Positions 45,790 to 56,170 of a DNA stretch of 64,000 nt are shown in pieces. The notes below the pieces were generated by a model. It was not told where the DNA came from and made no database searches. It saw nothing but the letters and a program-made list of their open reading frames with translations. Position 1 is the first letter of the stretch. Every line of letters begins with the position of its first letter. This stretch comes from Copromyces sp. CBS 386.78 (lineage: Eukaryota > Ascomycota > Sordariomycetes > Sordariales > Sordariaceae): contig MU839109.1 of assembly GCA_030685235.1 (NCBI GenBank), forward strand, positions 1 to 64,000, read 5' to 3'. The translations under genes were made by a program, and so were the position numbers.

Positions 45790-45896
45790 GCCCGTATAGC
45801 TCAGTGGTAGAGCGCATCACTCGTAAATCTTCCCAACCTGCGGGAAAGTGCAACTACGATATGATGAGGTCTGCAGTTCAATCCTGCATGGGGGCA
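45790..45896 (+). tRNA. tRNA-Thr (CGT) with intron
   Basis: The acceptor stem GCCCGTA pairs with TGGGGGC (one G-G mismatch and one T-G wobble), followed by discriminator A. The D arm is GCTC/GAGC. The anticodon stem CATCA/TGATG encloses loop CTCGTAA with anticodon CGT (45822-45824), reading ACG (Thr). The T arm is TGCAG-TTCAATC-CTGCA. A 35-nt intron (45826-45860) sits after position 37, the canonical nuclear tRNA intron site. A box TAGCTCAGTGG and B box GTTCAATCC are present, and a T8 pol III terminator follows at 45899-45906. Confidence 0.93.
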
Positions 45897-46332
45897 TGTT
45901 TTTTTTCGACATCTTTTTTTTTGGCACTACCTACCAACCATGATGTTCTTTTCTTTCATAGTCTGTTCTGCTTGTTGATATGTAAATTGTAGTTTTGTTG
46001 AAGCCAACCCAGCCAGCATCATGTCCATAGTATGGTCCTCCTCCTCTTCCTCTCACCCCTCATCCTTATCTCGGGAAGAGTTACGTCACCATGACAACGG
46101 ACTCTGGGGACGGATGAATTCTACCAGGCTATGATACCAAGAGGAATATGAATGGATGGAACCAAATATTAGGTCCTGTGCCGACCCTTGCCTGTTTGTT
46201 TTACTTGATCATCCAAGGTGTGGTCTGAAATATTTCCAACAATTGAAATCTCACCTGTACCAAGTCGATCAAGTTATACATACATACCTACCTACGGTCG
46301 AAAACTTGACAACCAAGACACAAATACCAACC
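45897..46332. other. Spacer with tRNA terminator and small-gene promoter
   Basis: Begins with the T8 pol III terminator and a second T9 run near 45915. The remainder is upstream sequence of the small gene at 46333. No other feature is seen. Confidence 0.5.
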
Positions 46333-46929
46333 ATGTTAGGAACCCGCCTCATCTTCTTCCGGACTCTGCTCCGGCCGCGCATGGCCATCCTCCATGCCCG
46401 CGGCGGCCCTCGCCAGCCGGTGGTGAGCAAGGCACAAAAGAAGAATATGCATCACAAGAAGAACGCAAACGGCCAAAACGTGGAAGATGATTGTGGTGGA
46501 CCCTGTGGACAGGAGGTGTATCCTTTTGCTAATGCTGTTCATCGGTGAGTAGTCTTTCCAGTCCATGTCTCTGTCGGTGAGGTGGGTAGAGCAGAGCAGA
46601 GCAGGGCAGATCTGAATACTGGTTGTAGGATGTAATATCCCCCTTTGTCACGCTCTTCTTCCACTGGGCTTCCCCTTCCCGTCCACGTTTGTCCGGGCAG
46701 GTAAGCAATGAATGAATACTAACAAAGCATGACATGATACAGAAAGTACGCAACGCGCACCGCCGTCGGCGTGGCGGCCACTTGCGCGGTGCTCTACAGC
46801 TCCAAGATGCTGGAGCGCAAGGGGTTCTATAACCAGCCTGGGGATCGGTACGTGTTGACGCATGATAATACCAAGGGAGAGCTGGGGGATGTGATGAGGT
46901 TGAGGGTTAGGAATGGGCAGGTTGTCTAA
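46333..46929 (+). CDS. Small probable mitochondrial membrane protein, unknown function
   Basis: Exons 46333-46544 and 46743-46929 join in frame (NAVHR to KYATRTAVG) to give 132 residues. The N terminus (MLGTRLIFFRTLLRPRMAIL) is basic and hydrophobic with no acidic residue, like a mitochondrial presequence. A hydrophobic segment, TAVGVAATCAVLYSS, follows the splice. The middle has GGPCGQ with paired cysteines (DDCGGPC). I do not recognise the family. The 198-nt intron contains an internal GCAG/GTAAGC junction at 46700/46701 that divides it into two complete introns (156 and 42 nt). Coding is supported by the frame-preserving splice and sharp exon borders, not by homology. Confidence 0.65.
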
Positions 46930-47493
46930 CAAAGCATGGGAGAGACTACCTAGAGGGGGTCATGGATGATGGATGGGGGGAGGCTGCACGGAAAGAGATT
47001 GATCTAGGGGAGAACCTCTACGGACGGCGTTGATGTTGAGTCTGTTAAAAGAGAATATGCACCATTGTTTTCTGGTTTGGTGTGTTCCGGGGTCGAGAGG
47101 ATGTCTCGGTAATTCGGTTACGAGCCAGGGAAACTCCCAATGTAAGTGTTAGTGTAAATAGCGACCGTTAGCGGGAGACGCGCTGAAAGATACGGGAGAA
47201 GAGTTAAGAGTATGATCAATTATTAACAGTTACCCCGCACTGGCGACTGATCGACGTGCTCTGGAAATCCAACCTCCCTCCCGTCGTTCAACCTTTTTCG
47301 CTTTGCGTGTTCAAACAACAAGCCAAACAATCCACCCAAACGACCCGCGATCCTAACCGCGCACAATGACCACCCATACATACCTGCTGCCGATCCGAGC
47401 CCTGAGCCAGCCGAACTCTCGATCGTCCATCTTCCAATCGGACACATGGCCTCCGTCCTCGATCGCATCCTCCTCCGAGCTCGAATAACGGCA
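46930..47493. other. Intergenic region, no gene supported
   Basis: 3' flank of the small gene and the region beyond the degenerate membrane-protein copy. Nothing recognised. Confidence 0.5.
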
Positions 47494-48102
47494 TCACAGC
47501 GACCCGTCGCCGACGTCCCTCTCTCGCCTGCCTCGCCTCCGTACGTTCAAGACCGACTTGATCTGCGTATCTTGCAACTCGGCGAGTTCGTCCTCATCCG
47601 GGGAGCTGGAAGCGGAAGCGAAAGCGGAGGCGGAAGAGAGCGCGACCACACCCGTTGCTGGCGTAAGGGACGTTGGTGTTGACGAGGACGCGCCCGTTGT
47701 CTTCACCGTCTCTCTCCCAGGAGACGACGCCGTCAGACTACAGGACGTCGGAGCAATCACCGTCATCGAACCGCCCGTCGCCAACACCGTAATGCCTTCC
47801 GTCGATGCCAGCTCCAGCCCCAGCTTTCCAGCTGCCAACTTCACCAAGTCATCAAACTCCATCTGGCATCGCACATCCACTCGAAGACATGGTCGCACTT
47901 GGTCTTACTTGGGCAGCAAGCTTTCTTGGCGCCGGGAGCGAGGTTGGTGCAGGATACTGCGTCGGCCTCGTCGCAGGCTGTTGCCTGGTGTGCAGGTCTT
48001 GGAATAGGCGCCTCCGTTGGGATAGGCCTCGTCGCATATGTCGGCTCGTCCAAAAAGCTGACGGGTGCTGACCTGGCCGCAATAGCTGGATGGGAAGCGC
48101 AT
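47494..48102 (-). pseudogene. Decayed tandem copy of the adjacent Cys-rich membrane protein gene
   Basis: The start MRFPSSYCGQ and FGRADICDEAYP match MRFPSSSYGQ and FGRADVCDVAFP of the gene at 48328-49640. Further on, ACDEADAVSCTNL and KACCPSKTKC match SCDEPNAVPCTNL and KACCPRLTSC, but in a different frame. VRCQMEFDDL, matching VRCNIQYDDL, is in a third frame. The second exon (Cys-rich part) and both introns are missing, and the downstream Ser/Thr tail ends without a membrane helix. Two frame changes, an internal deletion and loss of the anchor indicate a broken gene. A rearranged, differently spliced secreted protein is a less likely alternative. Confidence 0.7.
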
Positions 48103-48327
48103 GCTACCTCTTCGACCTTGCAGTCTCGTCGCTCCATGTCCATCGCGGCCGCTCTGGATCCAAACATGCAAAGTGTGGAAAATAGCAAAAAGGTTTGGGT
48201 ATTTCCGTCTCAGTGTCCCCGCTCATCTCTAGCATATATACATTGACCACAGTTTCCAACTCTCAACCCAAGGTATACCATACAAGTATCACCGACCGCT
48301 GCTCACCTTGGCAACGCCGCAAAAGCG

Positions 48328-49640
48328 TCATATAAACGTCCCCAACTCTGCCCTAGGCGTCGGCACCGCCAGTTCAGCCCTCGGCGTCCCTTGTATCACC
48401 CCCGACCCCCTCGGATTGGTCATAATCTCAAACGGTCCATACTGGTGCTGCTGTTGGTCTTGCCATTGCCCTGGTGGCATCCCCCTCTGCGTATTCATGT
48501 TCTGGTTCCCCTGCAACTCAACCGGCACCACCCTCTCCGTCATCAACTCCATCGGCTTATAGTACTCGGCCCCATTCTGCCCGACAAAGTACGAATACGG
48601 ACGGGTATCCCCTGGTGCCTCGGAGCGGGTGCTGTCATGTGATAGTTCGGCGAGGTAATCGGGCGGACTTCCCAGGTCTCTGCTCGTCGTGTCTTGGTCG
48701 CTTCCACTTCCACTTTGGTTGCTACCATTTGATGGAGCTGCCGCTTTCTCGGTGGCTGCGGCTTTCCTGCGACGGCGGAGAACGATCCAGATCAGGACGG
48801 CGAGGAGGGCGCCTGCGAGAGTGGCGGAGACGCAGATGCCTGCTATGGCGGCGGTGGAGATGGCTGGCGAGGAGTCTGGAGTGGGGGAGGGGCCCGCGGG
48901 TATTGACGATGCTGTGCTCGATGGCACAGGGATGCCGGGGAGGGGAGTCGATGCCGATCCGGCCGACGCACCCTGTGACCCTTCCGGGTTAGGAAGGACC
49001 GATGACTGCGTGGTGGAAGATGATACTCTCGACGATGACGTGCTGGATGACGATGAAGGACCCAGCGTCACTGTTGATACCTTGCCGCTCTCCGAGATTG
49101 TAGCTGTCACAACGACGGCGGGGTGGAACAAGTCATCGTATTGGATGTTACACCGGACGAATTCCTCGGTGGCTTCATATTGGTCGGAACAGCTCGTCAA
49201 GCGCGGGCAGCACGCTTTCGAGACGCCCTTTTTGAGGTTGGTACAGGGAACGGCGTTGGGCTCGTCGCAGGATGAGGCCTGGTCGACGTAGCAGTTGCTC
49301 GTGCCGGTTCTAGTGGTGAGAACGGTTAGGGGAATCAGACAAGGTAAGTAAGCCAAGGCACATACCCAGTACAGCACCATCCTTTGCCAACGCCGGCTTG
49401 ACATGCCGGATATTGTTGACCTTTTCGCACGCCTTTATCGTCGTATTGTGTTAGTTACACCCGGATTGGCGCAGGTGACAGGAAGCATGACATGAAGTGA
49501 GACTTACAGCACAACGTATTACTTGGTGAACAGAAATCGGTGCTTGCACCTTCGCCCGGGAAAGCCACATCACAGACATCAGCTCTCCCGAAGAGGGCGT
49601 TGAGGCCTGTCTGCCCGTAAGAGCTTGAAGGGAATCGCAT
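48328..49640 (-). CDS. Cys-rich single-pass membrane protein with Ser/Thr stalk
   Basis: Exons 49508-49640, 49366-49432 and 48328-49309 join over introns of 75 and 56 nt (GTAAGT...TAACTAAC...AAAG; GTATGT...CACTAG), giving 393 residues. The spliced ectodomain has many cysteines: DVCDVAFPG, DFCSPSNTLCCVRKG, YPACQAGVGKGWCC, NCYVDQASSCDEPN and KACCPRLTSC. It is followed by a Ser/Thr/Pro stalk (about 145-210), one membrane helix (AIAGICVSATLAGALLAVLI) with a basic RRRRK stop-transfer, and a cytoplasmic tail. The design resembles fungal wall-sensing or surface proteins. No signal peptide is encoded after the chosen Met. A TTTTAACAG acceptor ends just before it, so an upstream exon with the signal sequence may be missing here. 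Function unknown. Confidence 0.75.
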
Positions 49641-51150
49641 TCTGTTAAAAGAAAAACCGTGGCTGGCCAGAGCCGGAACAGAAAAGAAAGTAAAGCGAAG
49701 GAAAACGGGAACGACCGAGACAACAACAACCTTGTCTTATCGGTGATCAGAAAGGACCAGCCAGTATCCAGCAAGCAGCGTAGGGTCACTGAGAGAAGGG
49801 AAAAACAACAAAATGGAACAAGAAGTCAACTTTGCAACGGGGGCGGGCTCTCAGCAAGTCATATACGCGCCCTATCTCTGGCCGCTACATGTATGGCGTT
49901 GTCGGCCATTCATTCCATGCCCAAGCATCACTTTTTTAGCGGTAAGCACTAAAAAGCCACGAACGAACATACCCATGTCTTTCCTATCCATTTCCAGCTA
50001 AGCATTCGGCTCCTTCACATTCTAACTCGGAGCGGAGGGCGGAACGTAGAGGTAGGTAGCAAAATAGTGTACCTAGCGCGCTCGCAGACATAGCGAACGC
50101 TAAAATGAACCAAGGGTCAAGCATCTGTCTGTCCGCCCCTGATCTACCAAGATGTTGTTCCCGGAGGCACGGGTCACATAAGCGCGGGTTGAGATTTGAT
50201 AAGTCGGCTGTTTGGCAGTTCACACTTGGGTGCCGTCTTGGAACTCCAACCTCATGGGGGGCGGTTGAAGCCCCCAGTTGCTCACCCAAGCGTGGACTCC
50301 TCTAGTCCAAGAAATTCTGCGTTGCGACCTTGAGCGTCCACCGAACGGAAATACACTTCAACGTCCAGTTAGGCCTCCCTTCAGACCTGCATTGCAGTGG
50401 CTCAGAATACAACTAAGGTAGGTACGGCTGCTTCTCAATTTCCCATGCTCTCGTCATCAACCTCAATCTGCATGTGTCCGACGCCTTGAAAAGTTCTGAA
50501 ACGTGGCGAACCCCCAACGTGATTGGGCCGTTTACCGGTCAGTGACAAGCCCACAGATGGTCAGGACGCTAACAAGCTTGCTAGAGCTGATGGACAGGGG
50601 AATGGCAATAGCTGGCGAATGGCAGATGCCGAGGCCGTCCCGGCTAGACGGATCACGCCAATTAACAGTCGGCGGTTAATGGCGCTGAATTACCTCTAGG
50701 CTTGGATGGTGCATACCTTATGCAGCATCTCTCCAATAGGATTCACCTTAATCCATCATGACCCACAGAGCATATCTGTTATGGTTGAGTAGAAGCGGTA
50801 GACGCTTCTAGTTAGGGCGCTGGCGGGGACCGGGGCTTAAAGAGCCCGGCGCCTACGTGCATTCAGGAGTGTTGTGGTGATTTTGACAAACGACATTCAG
50901 TGAACCTTGGATATGACGGGATTTCGAACGTTGACTTGGAACCAACCTCAACAGCGAGTGAGCTTGATCTCGACATCGCTCGACTCCTCTTATCAGACTC
51001 AGCTTCTTCAACCGTTGGTTCCGTCTCGCAAATATCGTCGACACTGAGTGGCTCGGAGCTCTAGAATAACTGTGGGCTACCTCCCGTCTTCTAGCCTCTT
51101 CTTGGGCCCATCATAGCGTCCTGCCATCTTTCATTGTCTCTTTTTGGGCC
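49641..51150. other. Intergenic region, possible missing first exon at its left edge
   Basis: About 1.5 kb without a supported gene. The minus-strand segment 49650-49790 encodes a hydrophobic run (SFALLSFLFRLWPATVFLL) without an in-frame ATG, close to the acceptor before the Cys-rich protein. The rest has only short frames. Confidence 0.45.
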
Positions 51151-52224
51151 TTGGCAGCTATGTTTTCATCAACTAAATTTCAAGTCTCTCCGCTGCGAAT
51201 TGCCTTGGTTTGCGCGTGTATTATTGTTCCCTTTTACATTTACGGAGGAGCTGGACTCTTGGATGTGGCATCATCACCACCTCAACACCATGCCGGTTCC
51301 CTGGCAAGCACAAGGCCGGAGAAATCCCGGGAGCTTCCGCTCGAGATAGTGGTGGCCAGTATGAAGCGTGAAGACACCAGCTGGGTTCACGAATACCTGC
51401 CGGACTGGCCTGCGAGCATTTATGTGGTCGACGACCCTGGTGCTCCCCTGACGGTCCCCAGGAATAAAGGGCATGAGGCCATGGTCTACCTCACGTACGT
51501 TTGTTTACCTTGGTATTCACAAGCCTGCCGGAAAAAGTCACTAACGACCTTCAGACATATCATCGACCGCTACGACACGCTTGCCTCCACCACCGTCTTC
51601 GTCCACGCCCAACGCTTCGCCTGGCACAACGACGACCCCGACTATGACGCTCTCGTAACTCTCCGACACCTTCGAACCGCCTACGTCCAAGCCTCGGGCT
51701 ACGTCAATCTTCGCTGCGTCTGGATCCTCGGCTGTCCCGCCGAGGTCCGCCCCATCCAAGACGCCAAGGATTCTACGGACCTGGACCTTTCCGACTCCGG
51801 GCTGACCCTCAAAGACGTCTTCAAGTCCGCCTTTCAGCAGCTCCTCCCGGGGATACCCGTCCCCGAAGTCGTCGCCGTATCCTGCTGCTCCCAGTTCGCC
51901 GTCTCCCGCGAAACCGTCCACAGCCGATCGCGCGAGGACTACATCCGCCTTCGCGCGTGGCTGTTGAATACGGAGCTGGACGACAGTCTGTCAGGCAGAG
52001 TGTTTGAGTATACGTGGCATATCATCTTTGGGAAGACAGCCGTTTACTGCCCGGATGCGGGCGAGTGTTATTGCAAGGTGTTTGGACTCTGTGGGCTCAA
52101 GGGGTGCCATCAAGATGGGTGCGCAGGGAGGTATACCCTGCCCAAGGTCGCGACGCTGCCGAGCGGGTGGCCGAGGTTGGGGTGGGAGGGGGAGGATAGG
52201 GGGTATCGGGGTCCGCTTGTTTGA
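51151..52224 (+). CDS. DUF3431 family protein with N-terminal membrane anchor
   Basis: The frame is open across 51151-52224, but 51495-51554 is a 60-nt intron (GTACGT, CACTAAC, TTCAG). Removing it gives YLTHIIDRYDTL, the family consensus, and 337 residues. An N-terminal hydrophobic segment (IALVCACIIVPFYIYGGAG) is a likely signal anchor. The DUF3431 core is recognisable: EIVVASMKREDTSWV, YVVDDPGAPLTVPRNKGHEAMVYLTHIIDRYD (written here as separate blocks in the protein), VFVHAQRFAWHNDDPDYDAL and EYTWHIIFGKTAVYCP. The fold and conserved acidic/His residues recall glycosyltransferase-like proteins, but activity is unproven. It is probably lumenal (ER/Golgi). Confidence 0.87.
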   Translation: MAAMFSSTKFQVSPLRIALVCACIIVPFYIYGGAGLLDVASSPPQHHAGSLASTRPEKSRELPLEIVVASMKREDTSWVHEYLPDWPASIYVVDDPGAPLTVPRNKGHEAMVYLTYVCLPWYSQACRKKSLTTFRHIIDRYDTLASTTVFVHAQRFAWHNDDPDYDALVTLRHLRTAYVQASGYVNLRCVWILGCPAEVRPIQDAKDSTDLDLSDSGLTLKDVFKSAFQQLLPGIPVPEVVAVSCCSQFAVSRETVHSRSREDYIRLRAWLLNTELDDSLSGRVFEYTWHIIFGKTAVYCPDAGECYCKVFGLCGLKGCHQDGCAGRYTLPKVATLPSGWPRLGWEGEDRGYRGPLV

Positions 52225-52692
52225 TGATGCACATGATGGAAACATTGCGAGATTCCATGTTGCATGTGGGCTGGCGTGGTGGTGGTGCTGGACCTGATGT
52301 GGAGGGGTTATGTACGGACATCCGTTGCATTTATTTCCCACATACATCTATCCTGCGGGAGTCGGAATCGCGGCGACTACTACGGGAACGGTGATGATGC
52401 ATGCATGGGTGTGCAATCTGGCCTTGATGCCCGAATATTTTGCACAGGAAATATTCCCGGCAAAGAGGTGCATGCAGCCATTTTTTATTCCTCAGTTTAA
52501 GAGGGAAAGGAACATAAAGGGACAGGCCATCAACGAATCCTCCTTCGACTTGAACTTTTAAGAATTCTTTTTCTGAAAAAAAAAAAAACACCAAAAAAAC
52601 CCCCTAGATACCTCACGACGTGTCACATCTTCGCCAACGGCCCATCGAACCACACCTGGATTGATATTTTATACCAGACACCACCACCCACG
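52225..52692. other. Spacer with an A-rich run
   Basis: DUF3431 gene 3' flank and upstream of the next gene. A poly(A)-like run of about 12 A occurs near 52577-52589. No gene is seen. Confidence 0.5.
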
Positions 52693-53454
52693 ATGGACAT
52701 GCACATGGCACTTCCTTACATGGCGGCGGACTCGACCAGACCCATGACACACTGGCGGGCAACTGCCATCAGCATTCTGTCCGCGTTCCTCGTTTGTTTC
52801 ATCGGTGGCATCACCATCGGTGCGATCTTTCTCACACCCATCATGTCGAACGTGCTTGGAGACACATTCTCCCCGGGGGCTATTGCCTTGATCAACGTCA
52901 TCTTGTCCGCCGTCCTCCTCGGTAGTATTTTTGGCCTTGTCTTTGGCGGCATCGTTCTCTGGAAACGCGAAGCGATTTACTTGCACAACCACGTCAACAT
53001 CAAGAGATGCAGCGGCACAAATCCCCGTGACGGCTACGACGAAGACGTGGAGGCCAACCGTGCACGTGGCCCCCGCTCCATCATCCATAGTATCCCTTTC
53101 CGTGCCCGCCCTGACGAGTATTACGACTCTCACAACGCCTATTACGCCGCCGCCTACGACTCTGACTCTGACTCCTCATCAGATCTGGAGTCCTTCACCT
53201 ACTCCTCCAGTCCTGCTTACAACTACCGAAAATACTCGCTCGAAGAAGCCCACTCGGTTACCAGGCACAACATGAACACCTCCAGAGCACATGCAGCCAG
53301 CAACATATCTCACGGCGACTCAGACCCCTACACTTTGGACTTGTACGACGACGACTACGAGGCAGATTCGGAATCTTCCCCCCCTATGCCTCCTACACCT
53401 GGTGATTCTGCTCCTCTACTCCAAAACATTAGGCGTGGTCCCAGCTATTCCTAG
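52693..53454 (+). CDS. Small two-helix membrane protein, unknown function
   Basis: Intronless frame of 253 residues. Two strong membrane segments lie in the first 90 residues (ISILSAFLVCFIGGITIGAIF and ALINVILSAVLLGSIFGLVFG), separated by a short Pro/Gly loop. The rest is a long hydrophilic tail rich in Asp, Ser and Tyr (DSDSDSSSD, DLYDDDYEADSES), likely cytosolic and disordered, ending in GDSAPLLQNIRR. I recognise no family. Codon composition and length favour a real gene, but there is no homology evidence. The start Met at 52693 is preferred; another lies two codons on. Confidence 0.65.
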   Translation: MDMHMALPYMAADSTRPMTHWRATAISILSAFLVCFIGGITIGAIFLTPIMSNVLGDTFSPGAIALINVILSAVLLGSIFGLVFGGIVLWKREAIYLHNHVNIKRCSGTNPRDGYDEDVEANRARGPRSIIHSIPFRARPDEYYDSHNAYYAAAYDSDSDSSSDLESFTYSSSPAYNYRKYSLEEAHSVTRHNMNTSRAHAASNISHGDSDPYTLDLYDDDYEADSESSPPMPPTPGDSAPLLQNIRRGPSYS

Positions 53455-53896
53455 AGGTAGGAATACCACGCACCCTCGGGGGTGGCAAGGCTTGAGAGGG
53501 GCCAGGACTGGAGGACAGAGGTGGAGGGAAGATAACCGGGAGAACGTGGATAAGGTACCTCTACTCGAGGAAGCAAGGAAACACGAGGATTGAGAACACG
53601 GCAAAAGGTCCCAGGTGGTGGAGAAATGCGGGTTTTGGACGTCGGAGGCTTGTTTGGAGATTTGGCGGTGATATTGTTGGACAAGCAAGGTATTGATGTT
53701 GCTGGTGGAAGAAAGGCTTCAATCACAAGAGATGCCAGGCTGTGGTTTAGAGGAAGCTGAACCTGGAGCTGGAGGCCTCTGGATCTGGCCATGTATATGC
53801 CGAAGCGGGAATATAGGGAGCTTGTAAAGCCTTTGTAGGAGGTTTCAAGCGTCGGTTCGCATTAAAGCAAAGCCTGATCACAAAGGGTTTGCACGT
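53455..53896. other. Spacer before dispersed element copy B
   Basis: 3' flank of the two-helix protein gene. A duplicated GGTTTGCAC motif occurs at its right end, one copy outside and one inside the element's inverted repeat. Confidence 0.5.
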
Positions 53897-54377
53897 CAAC
53901 TACGGTTTGCACTCTACGCGGCACCTGATTGGTCAGAATTTTGATAGGAGAGGGAAAAAAGGGAAATTCCCTAGAAAGCTACCTATAATTACTACTATAG
54001 TAGGCCGCTTTGGGATGTTCTAGTGGGTAGTAGGTAGAGGTAGGTTAGTTGAGTTAGTAAGCGGATAGGGGGCGGTTCAAAGTTCGACTTCGAAATCCGT
54101 CACATCGCGTGAAACTTTTCGCGCGATGGAAAAAAACGACCGCTAGCGGAATCGAATTGGCGACATCGTGAAAGAAAGCGACGACGAGAACCATTGAGCC
54201 ACTGGCCCAATTGATTGATTAGGCCTTCGATAACTTCATTGATATAGAAGGAAGCAGCGAATTTTGGGAAAGAACCATCGTGAACGGTTTTGGGAAGGAA
54301 CCATCAACCCATCCGGCCAATCAGATATCAGATATCTCCTCGGTTGCAAAGCCTAGTTTGAGTGCAAACTCTAGTTG
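53897..54377 (-). repeat. Dispersed element, copy B: tRNA-like core with terminal inverted repeats
   Basis: The 481-bp unit is bounded by inverted repeats CAACTACGGTTTGCACTC (53897-53914) and, on the other strand, CAACTAGAGTTTGCACTC (54360-54377), 16 of 18 identical. The core on the minus strand has A box TGGCTCAATGG (54191-54201), B box ATTCGATTCC (54148-54157), a T7 run (54130-54136) and a GCG-rich hairpin after it. The 13-mer CAATCAATTGGGC lies at 54205-54217. The A-to-B spacing (33 nt) equals that of copies A and C. It is non-coding. No target duplication is obvious. Confidence 0.8.
54130..54201 (-). ncRNA. Putative pol III tRNA-like unit in copy B
   Basis: Consensus A and B boxes 33 nt apart and a T7 terminator 11 nt after the B box. 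No cloverleaf is apparent. Transcription is inferred from the promoter elements. Confidence 0.5.
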
Positions 54378-56170
54378 CCTTGACAAGGCTTTACGGCCTC
54401 CCTATTTTCCCGCTACGGTGCTTTGGGCTAGTAAGTCGTCCCTGGACTGCATAAGGTAAGGTATTTTTGGGACAAACAGTGGTTGTGTGTCGGAAAATCA
54501 ACGTCTTGTTAGGTTATTCTAGTTGCTAAAACATCCATTCCATAGGCTGCCTTGAAAAGAAGACATTGATTATTTTTGGTGCATGTGGCAGAACTGACAG
54601 CTCATTCCGAGTGGTCCGCCGTGTAACAGGCGCGGCAGGCTGGACTCGATGCATCGGGTGCGGCACTCAGCTGAGCTGTATCACTTGAATACCATTGAAG
54701 AGGCAAGACGTGGGGGTGAATATACCTTAGAGGTACCTGTCCGTTCTCTGGTCGTGGTTGATTAAAGGCACCTCAGACACTCCTCAAACGCCGGGCAAGA
54801 TGTACCACAGATGATAAGGTATGTGGATGCCACGTTGCTCCAACACGTCCCCTTTCCTTACTTGTGTTGTAGGACTCGGAATTATTCTTCGGATCAATCA
54901 TCCAGTCCGCTCGCTCCTGCTGCCTCCCATCCGGTTGGGGACGAGCACGTGCGGGGTACAAGACGGGGAATTCGGAGAGAAACCGAGACAGTGCACTTCA
55001 GTTTTCTCTTTTCCTCCAATCCTCTCCCTCTTCTTCCTCCAGTCCTCTCCCTCTTCTTCTTCCTAGCAGCAACATACACCTGCCCAGTTAGGTCGGTTCT
55101 TGATATGGGAGTACACTAGCAAAACAGACATTTTCCTTCGGATCGATCTTTCATCAACCTACCTCTACCTTACCATGTCTCCCTCAGGACCCGAGTACTG
55201 TCGTCTCCCGTCCACAAATGACGCAGCCATCCACCATGAATGCTCCAACCGCCAGGCAATGGACACCCGTCCGACCTACAAAGCAGACCGACCTGTCACC
55301 CTTCAACACATCACGCTGCGCCCCAGCCTACCACCACATCACTTGCCCTCCAACGATAACGCCGACGAGTCAATGAGCAAGCCACACCGATAAACTTCAG
55401 GCACCATCGGTCTATTTCTAGCCCTGGTTTGTATCACTGCCCCTACTTGCATCATCAGTCCCGCCTTGGCAGGAACAACAAATTAGGCGCAAGGACCCTC
55501 GGTTTCAGCTGGCCCAGTCCAGTCCTAGAATGCCATCCGAGCAAGCGACTCGGCGTCTCTCATTGGCAATGTTATCGCGGGAGACACTTGTTTAGTGTGA
55601 AATGAGGTGCTGCGCCACATTGTTTGTGCAACGGCCACGATATAAATAAGGCTGGCGAGCATGCCTTCATCCAGCTCGTGACATCAGCTCCCAGGCACCC
55701 CTTCATTTCCGTCAAAACCATCCATGATTTGTCGAGGCTTATCTATACCTGTGTATCATGGTGTGCCGCACTTCTCGTGGCGTCCGGTCAACGCATTTGG
55801 GATGAAGAAGAGGCCGGGAAGCCATTCAGACAATGGGCAAGCAACTTTACGACACGACGCCGGGACAGACACCCAGGTCTTCGGTGAGAGTGTGGTTGCA
55901 CGACCCATGACCAAGAATACAGCAATGTTCCAGAAGGAATTGACGTGGACTTGTACAAGGCTATGATGGATGCGGCGAAAGGTACAAGTATTGAAGCCGT
56001 GTTCCCCTTGTTTCGTTTGTTTGTTTTGTTGACGCGGTTTACACGATTCATTGATAATATCTGAACTTGGTTGCTTTGACTTCAAGTTCCATTCTTTCAT
56101 CTTTTCTTTCCTCGAGCTACTCTCACTTCACAACAGGTTTCAACAACCACCCTCGTCAAATGTCACCAAC
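54378..56170. other. Intergenic region with a stop-interrupted small frame
   Basis: About 1.8 kb upstream of the large membrane protein gene. It contains a 73-codon frame at 55175-55393, which continues in the same frame after a TAA for 30 codons coding a hydrophobic segment. CT-rich leader sequence occurs near 55010-55070. No confident gene. Confidence 0.45.
55175..55486 (+). pseudogene. Possible small tail-anchored protein interrupted by a stop
   Basis: ATG at 55175 opens a hydrophilic frame ending at TAA (55391-55393). The same frame continues as TSGTIGLFLALVCITAPTC to a TAG at 55486, which would form a C-terminal membrane helix. This could be a gene broken by one nonsense change, readthrough, or chance. 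No family is recognised. Confidence 0.3.
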
